Below, piece after piece: positions 12,041-24,057 of a stretch of DNA of 64,000 nt (positions are counted from its first letter, which is position 1; each line of letters begins with the position of its first letter). The notes under the pieces are model-generated. The model had not been told where the DNA came from, ran no database searches, and saw only the letters and a program-made list of their open reading frames with translations. Source of the DNA: Cynocephalus volans (taxonomy: Eukaryota > Chordata > Mammalia > Dermoptera > Cynocephalidae); the NCBI RefSeq assembly GCF_027409185.1, contig NC_084472.1, positions 45,185,427-45,249,426 of the forward strand, given 5' to 3'. Made by a program: the position numbers and the translations under genes.

Positions 12041-13050
12041 ATATGGGATTTGGGGTTTCTTGTCCTCACCTATCAAGTTTGAGAGACCAGCCTGTCCACC
12101 CTCCTTCCTCAGGCAGCTCTTTGACCATAGCCCACAGTCCCTCTGATTCCCCTTCTGGGTACCTGGCTCAGCTGGGTTCTCTGGAAACACCCACAACGGG
12201 AAAGGAGGTTGGGTAGTGATACTGTTTAAAAGAATGTAAAGGAAATTTTGGCCTATCGAGAGGAAAAAAGAAAACTCAGTCATTTTAACACCCAAGAACA
12301 ACCACTTTAGAAGCCAGGAGAAGCTTCTTGGATGAGGCTGCCCTAAGAAGATGAAAAGATGGTTGCTATGTGGATTTCCAATATATTTTTTTCCTTCTGG
12401 AACATTTATCCCTACCTCTCACTCCCTTATATTGTGCGAGAATCTTTTTTTTAATCCCCCGAGAATGAAAGTTTTGCATATGCAACTCAGCCAAGCCACA
12501 GTAAGTCCTCTACCAGATGGTGTCCTCCCGCCCCAGCCACCCTAAACCATCCAGGATCCAGATGGGCAGTGGTTTTGTGCATATAAAAAGCACTGAGTGT
12601 CTCAGGGTGGGGGTGGGGTTGGAAAGTTCCTCAGTTTTCATCCTATTTTCTTGGGAACAGTTGGGCTTATTTAAACTGTCTGGATGGAAATTTTTACCAA
12701 GAACAAAAATGAAAATTTGCTTTTAAAATCAGTTTTAGGTTTTGTTTTCATGTGACTCAAATATGCACTATAAGGGGAAGGCTAAAAAGAAAAAAAAAAT
12801 AAGTGAGCCTTGAGTTCTCTCTGGAGCGGCTGACGCTGATATTCCACAGCCCTTCCTTCTGCACTGGGGCTGGAAACCCCACAGCTCAGGCAGACAGGAG
12901 GGAAGTTGCTGAATAGGGACTCTGGGGACCCTCAGACCCAAGAGTGCGGTCTCATCCCCAGGTTTTTAGGAGAAGGCAGAGATGGAATTTTTATGTGAAA
13001 TCTCCCAACACGTAAAAATATGGGGGACTGATTGGAATATTTTAAAGATG
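12041..13050. other. Intergenic DNA, nothing recognised
   Basis: Short chance frames only. An A-run occurs at about 12788-12800. Confidence 0.5.
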
Positions 13051-13055
13051 TTGTA

Positions 13056-13175
13056 TGAACCAAATGAACTAGAGCTGGAGAGAGCCCAGGAATCATCTTG
13101 TGGAATCCATCATTTTGGAGATATAAGCCTGAGGTTCGCAGGAAGAAATGACTCGCTAAGATGATGCCAAAAGTT
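13056..13175 (+). mobile_element. MIR-type fragment
   Basis: 'gaactagagctggagagagcccaggaatcatct ... catcattttggagatataagcctgagg' follows a MIR-family consensus in plus orientation, much decayed. Confidence 0.5.
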
Positions 13176-13259
13176 GGACCAGAGGCTAGACGTGCTGACT
13201 CATGGTGTGGTTTTATTAATAGGCATTACTGACAGCTCTTTCAAATAACCAGAAACATA

Positions 13260-15125
13260 TTTAGTAAGATTACTTCTTTTTCCCTTCCCGTCTCTTCCCT
13301 TCTTTCTTTCGATTAGTCACACGTTCGTGTATATATCTTTTTCATTATTTTCCAGAGAATTTTAATTTAAATTTCTCTGATGCAGGAATTATTTAGGGGA
13401 GTGTTTCTTAATTCTAAGCAGGTAAGACTTCTTAAGGTATACATTTATGATATGCTTTTAATTGTATTGGCTCATGCTTACGAGATTTGGCTTGTATAAC
13501 TCACTTTTGGTATTTTACAGAGATTTTCTTTGGATCCACATACAGGATCAATTTTTATAAAGATTCCAGGGCAAAATAAAATAAAGCATATTTTCCATTG
13601 GTAAGACACTGAATTCTACGTAGGTACTAAATCAAACTTGTTATTGTGATATTCAGATTCTCTTGTCATTCATTTTTGTTTTACTAGCTCTTTACTAGAT
13701 CTAAATTCAGAAGTAGGTATATTAAAGTATTTCACTGTATCGTGGGTATGTGTGTGTGTACATACGTTAAGTCCTTCTTAATTGTTAGTAGTTTTTGTTT
13801 TATGTGTCTTGTAACTATACTATTTGGAATATCAAAATTTATAGCTGTTACATTTTCTTCAAAATGTACCTTTTACCATACTATAATGTCTCTCATGACT
13901 CTGATTATGCTTTTGACTTTACATTCCTCTTTGTCTGATGTTAGTATATTCATCTGCCCGCCTTCTTTTTGAGCATATCTGTTGCTCAGGTATCTCTTTG
14001 TTCATCCCTTTATTTTCATTAAGTATGCTACTATGTTAATATAAATTACATATGCTTGTCATAAAAATTTTTAAAGTTATAGAAAAGTGTGAAGAAGAAA
14101 ACAACAAGTTGCCAGAAATTATGCTACCTAAAAATAATTGATAACATTTCCTTGACATCATCCCAGATACCTCTCTATGCATAGAAAGAAGGATCTAGAG
14201 AAAGACAGAGCAAGGTGGAAGAAGACACTGAAACAGATGAAAACAGTTGTACAAAGATGGTATCATACTATAAGTGACCTATTTTTGAAAGTAAGTACTA
14301 CATTTAATTTTAAATGAATTTAACAGGAACAAAAGCTTAGGTCAACTATACTTCAGATCATTGTTCTTTCCTACAAGGAAAATAAATTCCTAGAAGATGC
14401 CACTAAATTTAAAGGAATTTAAGAAGTTGGAATCATGTGGGTTTTTAAAAATATGAATTTCCATATAGATAAGATTGATTGATTACTTGCTAAAAAGATG
14501 AGGGATTAACTCATAGGTATATCTCTTCTTCCTTCCAGTTTTGATGTTTATATTATTTTAAGTTTGTCTGAGTTTACAACATTTTATTCTGCATTCTGAA
14601 ACCATAATTATCTCAGGCATTTAATAGCATTCCTATAGCTATGAGGATTCTGTGCTCCCAAACAAGCCTATTTCTATGGCTTCAGAGAAACAGGACTCTT
14701 TATTTTGATTCATTCTTCAGTTAAGATTTCACCACTAGAATAGATTTTTCAAAAGGACTCACAGATGTCGTATTTCCTGAGTTCTTTCATGTCTGAAAAT
14801 ATGAGCTCTTGCCTCATAAATGCTTAAGCTCCAACTTGGCCAGGTACAATTCACTTGGATCATATTCCCTTTTCCCTCTAGACATTTCTCCTTTGTTCTG
14901 GCACTGATTGCTGCTGGAAAGACATCTGAAACCTACCTTATTTTCCTCTTTGTAAGTAAATTTTTTTTGTCCTGAATGTGAAAAAAATTCATATTTTTTC
15001 TAAGTTTAATGGTTTAGCCAGAATGTATCTGAAAGTTTACTGTTATAGATTTTTCCCAACAAACGCTATGCATTTTCAATCTTGTAGATTCAGTCTTTAT
15101 TCTAATGCTTACAGGAGTTCATGAT
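13260..15125 (-). mobile_element. Old L1 fragment, minus strand, interrupted by an LTR
   Basis: Reading the minus strand gives L1-type sequence. On the plus strand the reversed ORF2 5' part is seen ('gcaggaattatttaggggagtgtttcttaa', 'ctctttgtctgatgttagtatattc'), followed by reversed ORF1-like text near 14850-14960 ('tggcactgattgctgctggaaagacatctgaaacc'). About 14040-14500 may be a separate insertion. No long frame survives. A further short piece of L1 follows the LTR at 15548-15625. Confidence 0.6.
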
Positions 15126-15547
15126 TGTTACAGTAAAATAAAATGGAGTCCAGGCCTGAAGAACTGCTGAGCAGACAAAACCAGCTAGGCCTCATAAGTG
15201 ACCTCAACCTTGCTTGATTTGCAAACTTAACAAAACTTAACTTGAGGCATTTCTGGTAAATGCTTATGCAAGAAAAAAGACTTAGCCAATCATAAGCAGC
15301 CAATTTACTTATAATTACATAACTAGGGACTTTCCAATGGGATAGACCAAATAAGGCAATTTTGTAACCACAACCAATCGATAATTTCTTTATTTTGCTT
15401 CCATATGCATTGTATAAATATTTGCCTCTGACGCTTTGTTGTCAGAACACTAAATCTCTTTTGGTCTGGTGTTCCCCAATTCATTACTTGTTTCTTACTC
15501 AAATAAACTCTTTAAAATTTCACTGTACCTTAGGTTTTTCTTTTACA
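15126..15547 (+). mobile_element. Solo LTR, probable ERV1-type
   Basis: The 422-bp block starts TGTTACAGTAAAAT and ends TTCTTTTACA, giving matched TGT...ACA ends. It has a TATA-like TGTATAAATATT (about 15410) and AATAAA at 15501-15506, followed by a short U5-like section. It sits inside minus-strand L1 sequence, which resumes at 15548. No clean target-site duplication or internal region is seen. Confidence 0.65.
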
Positions 15548-15625
15548 CTATTTAAATACAGATCTCTCATCCCTTTGGAATTGATTGGGGTGTATGGTAT
15601 GAGGGATGGGTCCAATGTTACACCA
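15548..15625 (-). mobile_element. Short continuation of the interrupted L1
   Basis: 'atctctcatccctttggaattgattggggtgtatggtatgaggg' is reversed L1 ORF2 text ('ttgatccattttgagttaatttttgtatatggtgtgagg' type), consistent with the LTR having landed in an L1. Confidence 0.5.
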
Positions 15626-15639
15626 TGCAGGTACAGTTT

Positions 15640-16340
15640 GAGCTGGAGGTGCCAATGGAGCTTGCAGGTGAAGCTGTCTTCAGGGCCATCATGAAGTCAG
15701 GACCAGAGAAGGGTCAGGGAGCAAGGACAGATTGAAGGTCATGGTAGGGATGTCTAAACAAGGAGACAGTTGGGATTGCCAAGAAAGAAAATGTCAATAC
15801 CAGCATGAGCAGGGCCAAGATCCAAACCTTGGGAAGCCTGTACATTTAGGGAATGCAAAGAAGGAAAGCAGAGGGAGGAAGGTCAAAGAGGTAGGGAAAA
15901 TATGAAGTAATGTCAAGGAAGCCAGGGCAAGAGGATTTCAAGGAAGAGGAGGAATCAACAGGGCCAAAGGTTCCACAAAGATTGAAGAGGGTGAAGACTA
16001 GGAGAAGACCACTGGACTGGGTCTTGAGAGATTGGCCTCCATGGAAGGTAAGGGCCAGAGCCTGGCTGCAGAGGGCAAAGGAATGAGCAGATGGTGATGC
16101 AGGGAGACAGCTCTTTCCAGAACAGTGTAGAAGGAGAGGAAAAGATGCAGCTGTCCAAGACTTAGCAAGATAGAGGAGGTGTTTATTTTAGGAAGAGGGA
16201 GACTTTAGCAATTTAGCAGACTCATGAAAGGGGTCAGCATGGGGGGAGGTGCAAGATTAGGGGGAAAAGAAAGACAGTGGTGGAAAGACAGGTGGTGGGA
16301 GATGGGATCATGAGGCAGGGTGCAGAGAACAGAGACTCTA
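15640..16340 (+). mobile_element. Ancient long repeat, class unresolved (segment A)
   Basis: The purine-rich text ('ggtcaaagaggtagggaaaatatgaagtaatgtcaaggaagccagggcaagaggatttcaaggaagagga', 'tcaacagggccaaagg') is the same kind of sequence as in 45090-47050 and matches my memory of the later portion of one long mammal-wide repeat. I do not know its class. Confidence 0.45.
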
Positions 16341-16589
16341 TTTGAGACATCTTAGGGGAACAGGTCATTTATTATCTCATATAACCAAACCAAGAAATGG
16401 AAAAAGAGAAACAGGGAGCAGAATCAAGGATCCAAACATTGCCCAGTTCCTATTTCCATCTTTCATATCTGCTTCTCTGCAGGTTGGCTTTAATGTGGCT
16501 TTCCCGCTTCAACAACAGGAACATGGCTGCCAGCCTCTGCAGGCCTCATGGTGACAGTTTCATGTAAGAGATGTGCTAAGAGTGCTCTT

Positions 16590-16840
16590 TCTGGAGACAG
16601 GCTGCCTGAGTCTGAATCCTCACTCTGCCATTTACTTGGGCAAATTACTTAAGCTTTCTGACCTCAGATTCCTTATCTGTAAAATGGGATAATAACAGAA
16701 CTTTCTTCATAAGACTGTTATATGAATTGTAGATAATGCAACACAGCGTTGGCACTTAGTTAGTGTTCATTGTTCAGAATGGCTAAGTGTTAAAGCTGCT
16801 ATTATCATTATCGTCATTATTATGGAGCTGAGCCTCTTCC
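16590..16840 (+). mobile_element. Nearly full-length MIR
   Basis: The whole MIR order is visible: 'gcctgagtctgaatcctcactctgccatttact', 'gggcaaattacttaagctttctgacctcag', 'ttatctgtaaaatgggataataa', 'ataagactgttatatgaattg', 'gcacttagttagtgttc', and 'attatcattatcgtcattattat'. One of the best-preserved MIRs in the window. Confidence 0.85.
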
Positions 16841-17540
16841 TCTGTTTCCAACTTGAAAACCTTCAGAGGAGCTCTGATTGGCCCAGCCCGGGCCAAGTGC
16901 TCACTCCTGTGGTCGGGGGATGGGGAACCGTGATGGGTGGCCCCACTGGGACCCCACGGGTGGATGGGAGTGGGGAGGAGGTACCTAAGTGAAGGGAAGT
17001 CTGCCTCCAGGAGAAGGAAGGGTAAGGAGGCTAAGTGTCCACTCCAGGAGTGAATGAGCCCAGGAGAGACGGTCTGGCCTTCCGCGGTCTTCATATTCTG
17101 ATCCTCTCATGTGGATGGCTGCATCCCCGCTGTGTACCACGCGCCAACTGTAGCAAGTGCTTGTAAGTTCATGTTGCCTCGGTATCCGTTTTTAAATATA
17201 AGTTTAACTGTCTCATACCAGAAGCAGGGCTCAGTCTTCCTTAACACAGTTTCCAATGCTATACCCCACCCGAAGGGCTCCGGCTGGGGGCCAGAGATAA
17301 AGACCTGGAAGCATGTCTCCTGCCCAGCAGGCGGGCTCTCTGCTTCCCATCAGCTTCTTTTAAAAGGGATCATTCAGATATTTGCCCTCAAACTTAAAGT
17401 GACCACTTCTCAGTCATAACATGACCTCCTGGAACTCGTGCCTGCTTGCTTCAAAGCCACCAGTTAAAGCTCCCTGCAGGAAACCTATTTAGGTAACACC
17501 CTGGAACCAATAAAGGCATTGGCCCACGGACCTCTCCTGA
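16841..17540. other. Intergenic DNA, nothing firmly recognised
   Basis: An AATAAA at 17509-17514, close to the 42-bp tandem repeat, raises the possibility of an old LTR between about 17390 and 17720. I cannot support the ends. Confidence 0.4.
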
Positions 17541-17624
17541 CCCCCGCTTGTACTCCTGACTGCCATGTGTGTGTGGCCTCCACCCCCACTTGTACTCCTG
17601 ACTGCCATGTGTGTGTGGTCTCCT
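17541..17624 (+). repeat. Tandem duplication, 2 x 42 bp
   Basis: Unit 1 is 17541-17582 and unit 2 is 17583-17624. They differ at only a few positions (for example CCCCCGCTT against CCCCCACTT) and share CTGACTGCCATGTGTGTGTG. The unit length is a multiple of 3, so frames through it show a repeated 14-residue block, but no gene is supported. Confidence 0.9.
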
Positions 17625-18759
17625 TCGAGCATGCTGTGTACCCTCCAGGGTCTGTAAGTACTAAAACTCTTAAAGATTCACACTGTGGTTGTGTCATTGA
17701 AGCTGTGCCTGCAGTCTGACCCCAGGTGGTGGAGAAACCCCATGCAAGTACATCACCTGCTCGTGCTCTTTGTCCAGACCTCTCAGCTGCTGGGGATAGT
17801 AGCTACCAGCTAAATTGATAGAGTTTCATTCAAAACATCAACTCCAAGGAATTTGATACGCAGTTTTCCTGCAGGCAGGGATCTGGCGTGTGCAGAGTGT
17901 GCTGAAGGTTCTATCCGATGCCCCAGGTGCCATGTGGAGGGGAGGAAGGACCACAGGGTGGCTAGTTGTGAGGGCCTGGGTAGAGAGTAGAGCCAGCACC
18001 ACAGGACAGGCTGGGCTCAGCCCCATTCCCACCTACTTCTTGGGCAGTTTCTCCAAGCACCAGACTGCTAATGTCACTCTGCTTCCCAGCGCCCGCAGAA
18101 AAGACCCCTTAGTAGCCAGAAGTCCTTGGTCCTCTAGGAGAGCTCAGCTGTGCAGGGACCCTGCCTCCTCTATGAAAGTGAAGAGGCTGATTTCATGCCA
18201 GCACATTCTAATGATGACTGCACCACCTCTCCTGGGGGGAGGCCCATCTCAAGTGTTCTCTGACTCATGATGCATTCACTTTCCCTCCCTGGTCCAGCCG
18301 TGTGTGATTTCACAGCTCTGCAGACATTCCCACATGCGTGCTCCACCTCTGGACAAAGGTCAGGTTTCCATAGTGATGGCAAACACTGCTGGAGCACTCA
18401 CCCTATTCCAGGCATCTGCTGCAGCAGGTGAGGGCTGAGAGCCTCCCATGTCCGAGCCTTGTTTTCTCATTTGGGTGGAAGATCTGAGATTCAAAGATAG
18501 GAGATGGCCTGTGTAATGTCAGATAGAAAGTCAGGAGCTTGTGTAAGTAGCTCACAGTGTAGGAGGGAAGACAGGTCTGTGAACCGTTAATATAGGACGC
18601 TGTGGTAGGTGCTGTGGGAGGGACAAGAGTCAGCCTGTGGCTGAGCAGAAGAGGGGGCATTTGTCTTGCCCCGGGAGAAGGTCAGTAGGAAGGACGGGAT
18701 GGGCTGGAAAACGTAGAGAAAGTGGGAAGGCCTGGAAGTGGGAGAAGGATTTTGCCACG
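17625..18759. other. Intergenic DNA, nothing firmly recognised
   Basis: Weak MIR-like wording near 18455-18545. Several frames of about 100-126 codons overlap each other on both strands and have no family motif. Confidence 0.45.
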
Positions 18760-19845
18760 TGTTATGGCTAGCTGGGTCATCCCCAGTTTCACATGATGAT
18801 GTGCTAACCTCCGCTACCTCAGAATGTGACTGTATTTGGAGATTGGGTGTGATATTGTGGTATAATAGGAGATACATATTTTGGTCTTCATCCCCAGCTC
18901 CTGGCCAGAGCTCCCAAAATGCTTGTAATTTCCTAAGTGACAAAAGTGGAAGGAGTGTCTTTTGTTATTCATAACAAGCCCCTTTCCTGAGTCTATGTCA
19001 ATGAGGTGACTTTTGGAAAGCCTCCAGACAGCTTCAGGATGGGGGGCTGGTTTCCTCCATCGCCGTGTGATCAGAGGGCTGACATTTTCAGCCCCATTCC
19101 CGACTTCTGATCTCCGGGGTGGAGGGAAGGGCTGGCAGTTGAGTTCATCACTAATAGCCAATGGTTTAATCAATCATGCCTAGTAATGAAGCCTTGATAA
19201 AAACCCGAAAGGATGGGGTTTGGAGAGCATCCAGATTGCTGAACAGGTGGAGGTGCCTGGAGGGTGGCACGCCTGGAGAGGACATGGGAGCTCCGCACCC
19301 CTTCCCCCATACCTTGCCCTATGCAGCTCTTTGTGGTATCCTTTGTAATATCCTTTATAATCAACCAGTACATGTAAGTGTTTCTGTGAATTTTGTGAGC
19401 TGTCCTAGCAAATTAATTAAACCTAAGGAAGGTGTAGTAGGAACCCCAATTTACAGCTGATCAATCAGAAGTATAGGTGACAACCTACTACTTTCTTTTT
19501 TTTTTTTAAAGATGACCGGTAAGGGGATCTTAACCCTTGACTTGGTGTTGTCAGCACCACACTTTCCCAAGCGAGCCAACCGGCCATCCCTATATAGGGA
19601 TCCGGACCTGTGGCCTTGGTGTTATCAGCACCACACTCTCCCAAGTGAGCCACGGGCTGGCCCTAACAACCTACTACTTTTGATTGGTGTCTGAAGTGGC
19701 TGCAGTCTTGTGGGACTGAGACCTCAACCTGTGGGATCTGACACTGTCTCCGGGTAGATAATGTCAGAGTTGAGCTAAATTGTGTAACACTCAGTTGGTG
19801 TCTGCGGGAGAACTTGTTGTTGGTGGGGAGAAATCCCCACACATT
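18760..19845 (+). mobile_element. Old ERV LTR split by a tRNA-derived SINE
   Basis: Starts TGTTATGGCTAGC. After removing the SINE at 19495-19680 it runs to '...GGTGGGGAGAAATCCCCACACA' followed by TTTTGGTGACCAG, which resembles a primer-binding-site-like junction. Text such as 'gcagtcttgtgggactgagacctcaacctgtgg' and 'ggtgtctgcgggagaa' recalls ERVL-class LTRs of mammals. Its length without the SINE is about 900 bp. Family not assigned. Confidence 0.55.
19495..19665 (-). mobile_element. Dimeric tRNA-Ile-derived SINE (CYN-like)
   Basis: Flanked by perfect 15-bp target-site duplications ACAACCTACTACTTT at 19480-19494 and 19666-19680. The T-run at the left end is the A-tail of a minus-strand insert. 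Read on the minus strand it has two tRNA-Ile-like units in tandem, each with GTGGTGCTGA(T/C)AACACCAAG (the D-stem/anticodon region), joined by a CCCTATATAGGGAT linker. There is no tRNA-unrelated body. This structure is as described for colugo CYN dimers. Identification by name is from memory. Confidence 0.85.
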
Positions 19846-19929
19846 TTGGTGACCAGAGGTTAAGTATTGAGTGTTAACTGTGTAAGAGAAGAAAAAGTGT
19901 TTGTTTTTCCAATACTCTTGTTTGGAAAT

Positions 19930-20525
19930 TTAGTATCGTGATAAGTTTATTCTGAGTCATGTGAAAGGATAAATGCACAGTAATAGCCAAGTCAATTTAA
20001 AGAAAGAACAGTGAGCTACAAAGACATTAAAACATACTAGAAAGAAATCATTTTACTGGTACAAAAAAAGGCAATTGGATCAAGGGAAGTCCAGAAACAA
20101 ACTCATGAACATATGGGAATTGAATATTTGATTTTAAAAATGTCATCTTAAGTCAGTAGGATTCAGTGTTATGATAGTTGGTTACCACCTAGGAAAAAGA
20201 TAGTTGTAACCCTACCTCATTCTAGTCACAAAAATAAATGGGGGATGGATTAAAGACTGAAATTGTTTTAGAACGCTGTACATACAGTAGAAGAAAATAT
20301 AAAGTATATTAATGACCTGGGGGAAGGGAAGACCTTCTACACAAGTCACAAATACACACACACACAACAAAAAAGAAAAGTTTCAAGTCTCATAATTTGA
20401 TTACGACATAATCAAACATTCCTGAGTGACACATGCACGAAAGTGCTCAACCTCATTATAGTATCAAAGAAATACAATGAAACAATGGCATGCTATGTTC
20501 TACCTGTCATGTGGACAAACTTTCC
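19930..20525 (+). mobile_element. Old L1 fragment, plus strand
   Basis: Text such as 'ggggatggattaaagactgaaattgttttagaac', 'agaagaaaatataaagtatattaatgacctggggg' and 'acatgcacgaaagtgctcaacctcatta' matches the distal ORF2 of an old L1 in plus orientation, heavily decayed. Confidence 0.6.
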
Positions 20526-20709
20526 TTTCAGTTCAACTTTTCATTTTTAGATGATTGTAGATTCCCATGCAGTTGTAAGAAATAATACAGAGACTTCTTG
20601 CATCCCTTATCAGTTTTCCCCAAAGGTAACATCTTACAAAACTATAGTTATAGTACAATGTCACAACCAGGATATTAATGTTGCTGCAGTTAAGATACAG
20701 AACATTCTG

Positions 20710-20850
20710 GGCCGAGCCCGTGGCGCACTTGGTAGAGTGCGGCGCTGGGAGCGCTGCGACGCTCCCGCCGCGGGTTCGGATCCTATATAGAACTGGCCGG
20801 TGCACTCACTGGCTGAGTGCTGGTCATGAAAAAGGACAAAAAAAAAAAAA
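20710..20850 (+). mobile_element. Variant tRNA-derived SINE in L1 3' UTR
   Basis: Flanked by target-site duplications AGATACAGAACATTCTG at 20693-20709 and 20851-20867. The head GGCCGAGCCCGTGGCGCAC carries an A-box-like region, and GGTTCGGATCC at 20773-20783 is a canonical B box. The anticodon region differs from the Ile-like units in the other copies (GC-rich, GCTGGGAGCGCTGCGACG). A shortened second unit follows (GGCCGGTGCACTCACTGGCTGAG) and then an A-rich tail. The perfect duplications and preserved B box point to a relatively recent insertion. Confidence 0.85.
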
Positions 20851-20953
20851 AGATACAGAACATTCTGTCACCACAAGGATCCCTCATGTTGCCCCTTAAT
20901 AGCCACACCCACTTGCCTCCCATCCTCAGCCCCTTCATCCCTGGCAATTAATT

Positions 20954-21013
20954 ATTAATTATTAATCTGTTATCAACTAATCTGTTAATAATTAATTATT
21001 AATCTGTTATCAA
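20954..21013 (+). repeat. 23-bp direct repeat in the L1 3' UTR
   Basis: An identical AT-rich 23-mer ending AATCTGTTATCAA occurs at 20954-20976 and 20991-21013 with 14 bp between. It is probably a local duplication after L1 insertion, since the surrounding L1 text has one such motif in related copies as I recall them. Confidence 0.85.
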
Positions 21014-24000
21014 TTTCTATAACTTTGTCATTTCAAGAATGTTATATAAGTGGAATCATACAACATATAACCTATTGGGATTAGCTTTTTTCCACTCAGC
21101 ATAATTCCATGGTGATCCGTCCAGGTTGCACGTATATCAATAGTTTGCTCCTTTTTATCGCTGAGTGGCATTCCGTGGTATGGATGTACCACAGCTCGTT
21201 TAATCATGTACTGTTGAAGGGCATCTGGGTCGTTTCCAGTTTGGGTCTATTATAAATAAACCTGCTTTAAACTTTCGTATACAGTGTTTTGTGTGAACAT
21301 AAAACACTAAAAATGGAACTACTGTACTACCTAGTGATTGCACACTTGGGCATTTATCACGGAGAAAGGAAGACTTAAGAAACTGCCAAACTGTTTTCCA
21401 GAGTGGCTGTGATATTTTACATCTCCACCAGCAGTGTATGTGTGAGTTATCCATTTCTCTACGTCCTCATTATTGTTTGGTGTTGTCACTATGTTTTATT
21501 GCAACCATTCTGATGGGAGTGTAGTGATACCCCATCATAGTTTTAATTCACATTTCTCTAATTAGCTAATAATGTTGGACATATTTTTATGTGCTTAATT
21601 GCCATCTGTATATCCTCTTTGGTGAAATGTCTCTTCATGTGTTTTGCCCATTTTCTAAATAAATTGGTGTTTTCATTTTACTGTTGAGTTTTGAGAGTTT
21701 TTTATATACTGTCGAGACAAGTACTTTGTCAGATATGAGGTTTGCAACTATCTTCTCCTAGTCTGTAGTTTGTCTTTTTAGCCTCTTAAAGGGTCTTTTG
21801 CAGAGCAAAAGTTCTAAATCTGGTGAAGTGCAATTTATCGTACTTCCGTTTATGGATCATGCTTTTGATATCAAGTCTAAGAACTCTGCCTAGCTCTAGA
21901 TCCTAAAGATTTTCTCCATGATTTTTTACCTAAAAGTTTTATAGTTGTATGCTTTACATTCAAGTTTGTAATCCATTTTGAGTTAATTTTTGTATAAAAT
22001 TAGGTAAAAGTTTATTTTTTCCCTGTGGATGTCCAATTGCTCTGGCACCATTTATTGAAAAGTTTATCTTTCCTTCACAGATGTGCTTTTGCACCTTTGT
22101 TAAAACTTGATTTGGCATGTTTGTATGGGTCTATTTTGGGGTTCTGTTCTGTTCCATTAGTCTATGTAAATATACCTTTCCCAGTACTACACAATCTTGA
22201 TTACTATACCAATATAGCAAGTCTTGAAATCTTTAGACAGATTTCTCCTACTTTATTATTCTTTTTCAAAGTTGTTGTAGCTATTATACTTCCTTTGCCT
22301 TGCCATATAAATTTTAGAATAATCTTGTCTATCACTACAAAAAATATTGCTAGAATTTTCATAGGAATTGCATTAAACCTGTATATAAATTGGGGAGAAT
22401 TAACATCTTTATTATGTTGAGTCTTCCAATCCATGAACATGGTGTGCCTTTCCATTTATTTAGATCATCTTTGATTTCTTTCATCAACATTGTGTAGTTT
22501 TCAGCATACAAGTTCTGTACATGTTTGTTAGATTTCATACCTAATAAGACCATTTTTCAAGAAACTGTAAATGTTACTGTATTTTTAATTTCAGTGTCCA
22601 TGTGTTGATTACTAGTATTTAGAAATACAATTAATTTTTGTATACTTAGCTTGTAGCCTAAAAACTTGCTGAACTTGCTTATTAGTTCATAAGGGTTTTT
22701 TTTTTTTTTTTTTTTTGGTAGGTTCCTTGGAGTTTTCTCCACAGTAATCATGTCATCTGAAAATAGAAACAGTTTTATTTTTTTCCTTTCTTATCTATAT
22801 GACCTTTAGTTTCTTTTCTTGACTTACTGCAGTGTCTAGATCTTCCAGAACTATGTTGTATAAGAGTGGTGAGAGTGAACACTCTTTCCTTGTTCTTAAT
22901 CTTACGGAGAAAGCATTCAGTCTTTCACCATTAAGTATAATGTCAGCTACTTTTTATTCCTCTTTTTCTGAGTGGTTGGTTTTTTTGTTTGCTTTTGTTT
23001 TTGTTTTTTGCTTTTTATCATGAATGAATGTTCGTTTTGTCAAATGCTTTCTTTTTTCATTGATTGATATGATCATGAGATTTTTCTATTTAGTTAGTTA
23101 ATATGATAGATTACCTTGATTGATTATCAAATATTGAACCAGTCTTGCATCCCTGGAATAAACCCCACTTAGTCATAGTGTATAATTCTTTTTATATATT
23201 ACTGAATCTATGTGCTAATATTTTGTTATTTTTGCATCTATATTCATGGATAATATTAATCTGTAATTTTCTTATACCGTATTTGCCTCATTTTGATATC
23301 AGAGTAATACCAGCTTTTTAAAATGAATTGAGAAGCTAGTTTCCTGGAAGAGATTTTATAAAATTGGTGTTAATTCTTCTTTAAACATTTGGTAGAATTT
23401 TCCAGTGAAACAAACTGTCCCAGGAAATTTCTCTTTGGGGAGTTTTTAAATCACAAATTTGATTTCCTTAGTAGTTTTAGGGCTATTTGAATATCAATTT
23501 TATATTGGGTGAGTTGTGGCAGTTTGTGTATTTGAGGAATTGGTTCATTTCATTTAAATCGTCAAATGTATGTATGTAGAGTGGTTCATAATATTAACTT
23601 TATTATCCTCTTGATATCTATTTGTAGAGTCTATAGTGATATCCACTATTTTACTCCTAATATTGGTAATGTATGTGGGTTTTTTTCTCTTTTTCTTTGT
23701 CAGTCCTACTAGAGGTTTGTCAATTTCATTGATCTTTTCATAGAACCAGATCTTTGTCTTATTGATTTTTTTAATTGTTTTTCTGCATTCAGTTTCATTG
23801 ATTTCTCTCTTATTTGTTATTTCTTCCTTCTGCTTGCTTTGGGTTTAGTTTGCTCCTCTTTTCCTAGGTTCTTAAGGTTGAAACTTAGATTATTAATTTG
23901 AAACTTTTTCTTTTTTCTAATATATGCACTCAGTGCTCTAAATTTTCCTCTTAGCACTGCTTTAACTGTATCTTGCAAATTTTGATGTTATGTTTTCATT

Positions 24001-24057
24001 TTCATTCAGTTTAACGTCTTTTTAAAAATTCCCATGGAGATTTCCTCATTGCATGGC

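Noticed and set aside
17541..17624. Possible CRISPR-like array
   Set aside because: Only two adjacent units without spacers, in a mammalian genome. No CRISPR array was seen anywhere in the window.
20710..20850. Possible tRNA or other small RNA gene
   Set aside because: It has an A-rich tail and 17-bp target-site duplications and is inserted in an L1 3' UTR, so it is a SINE.
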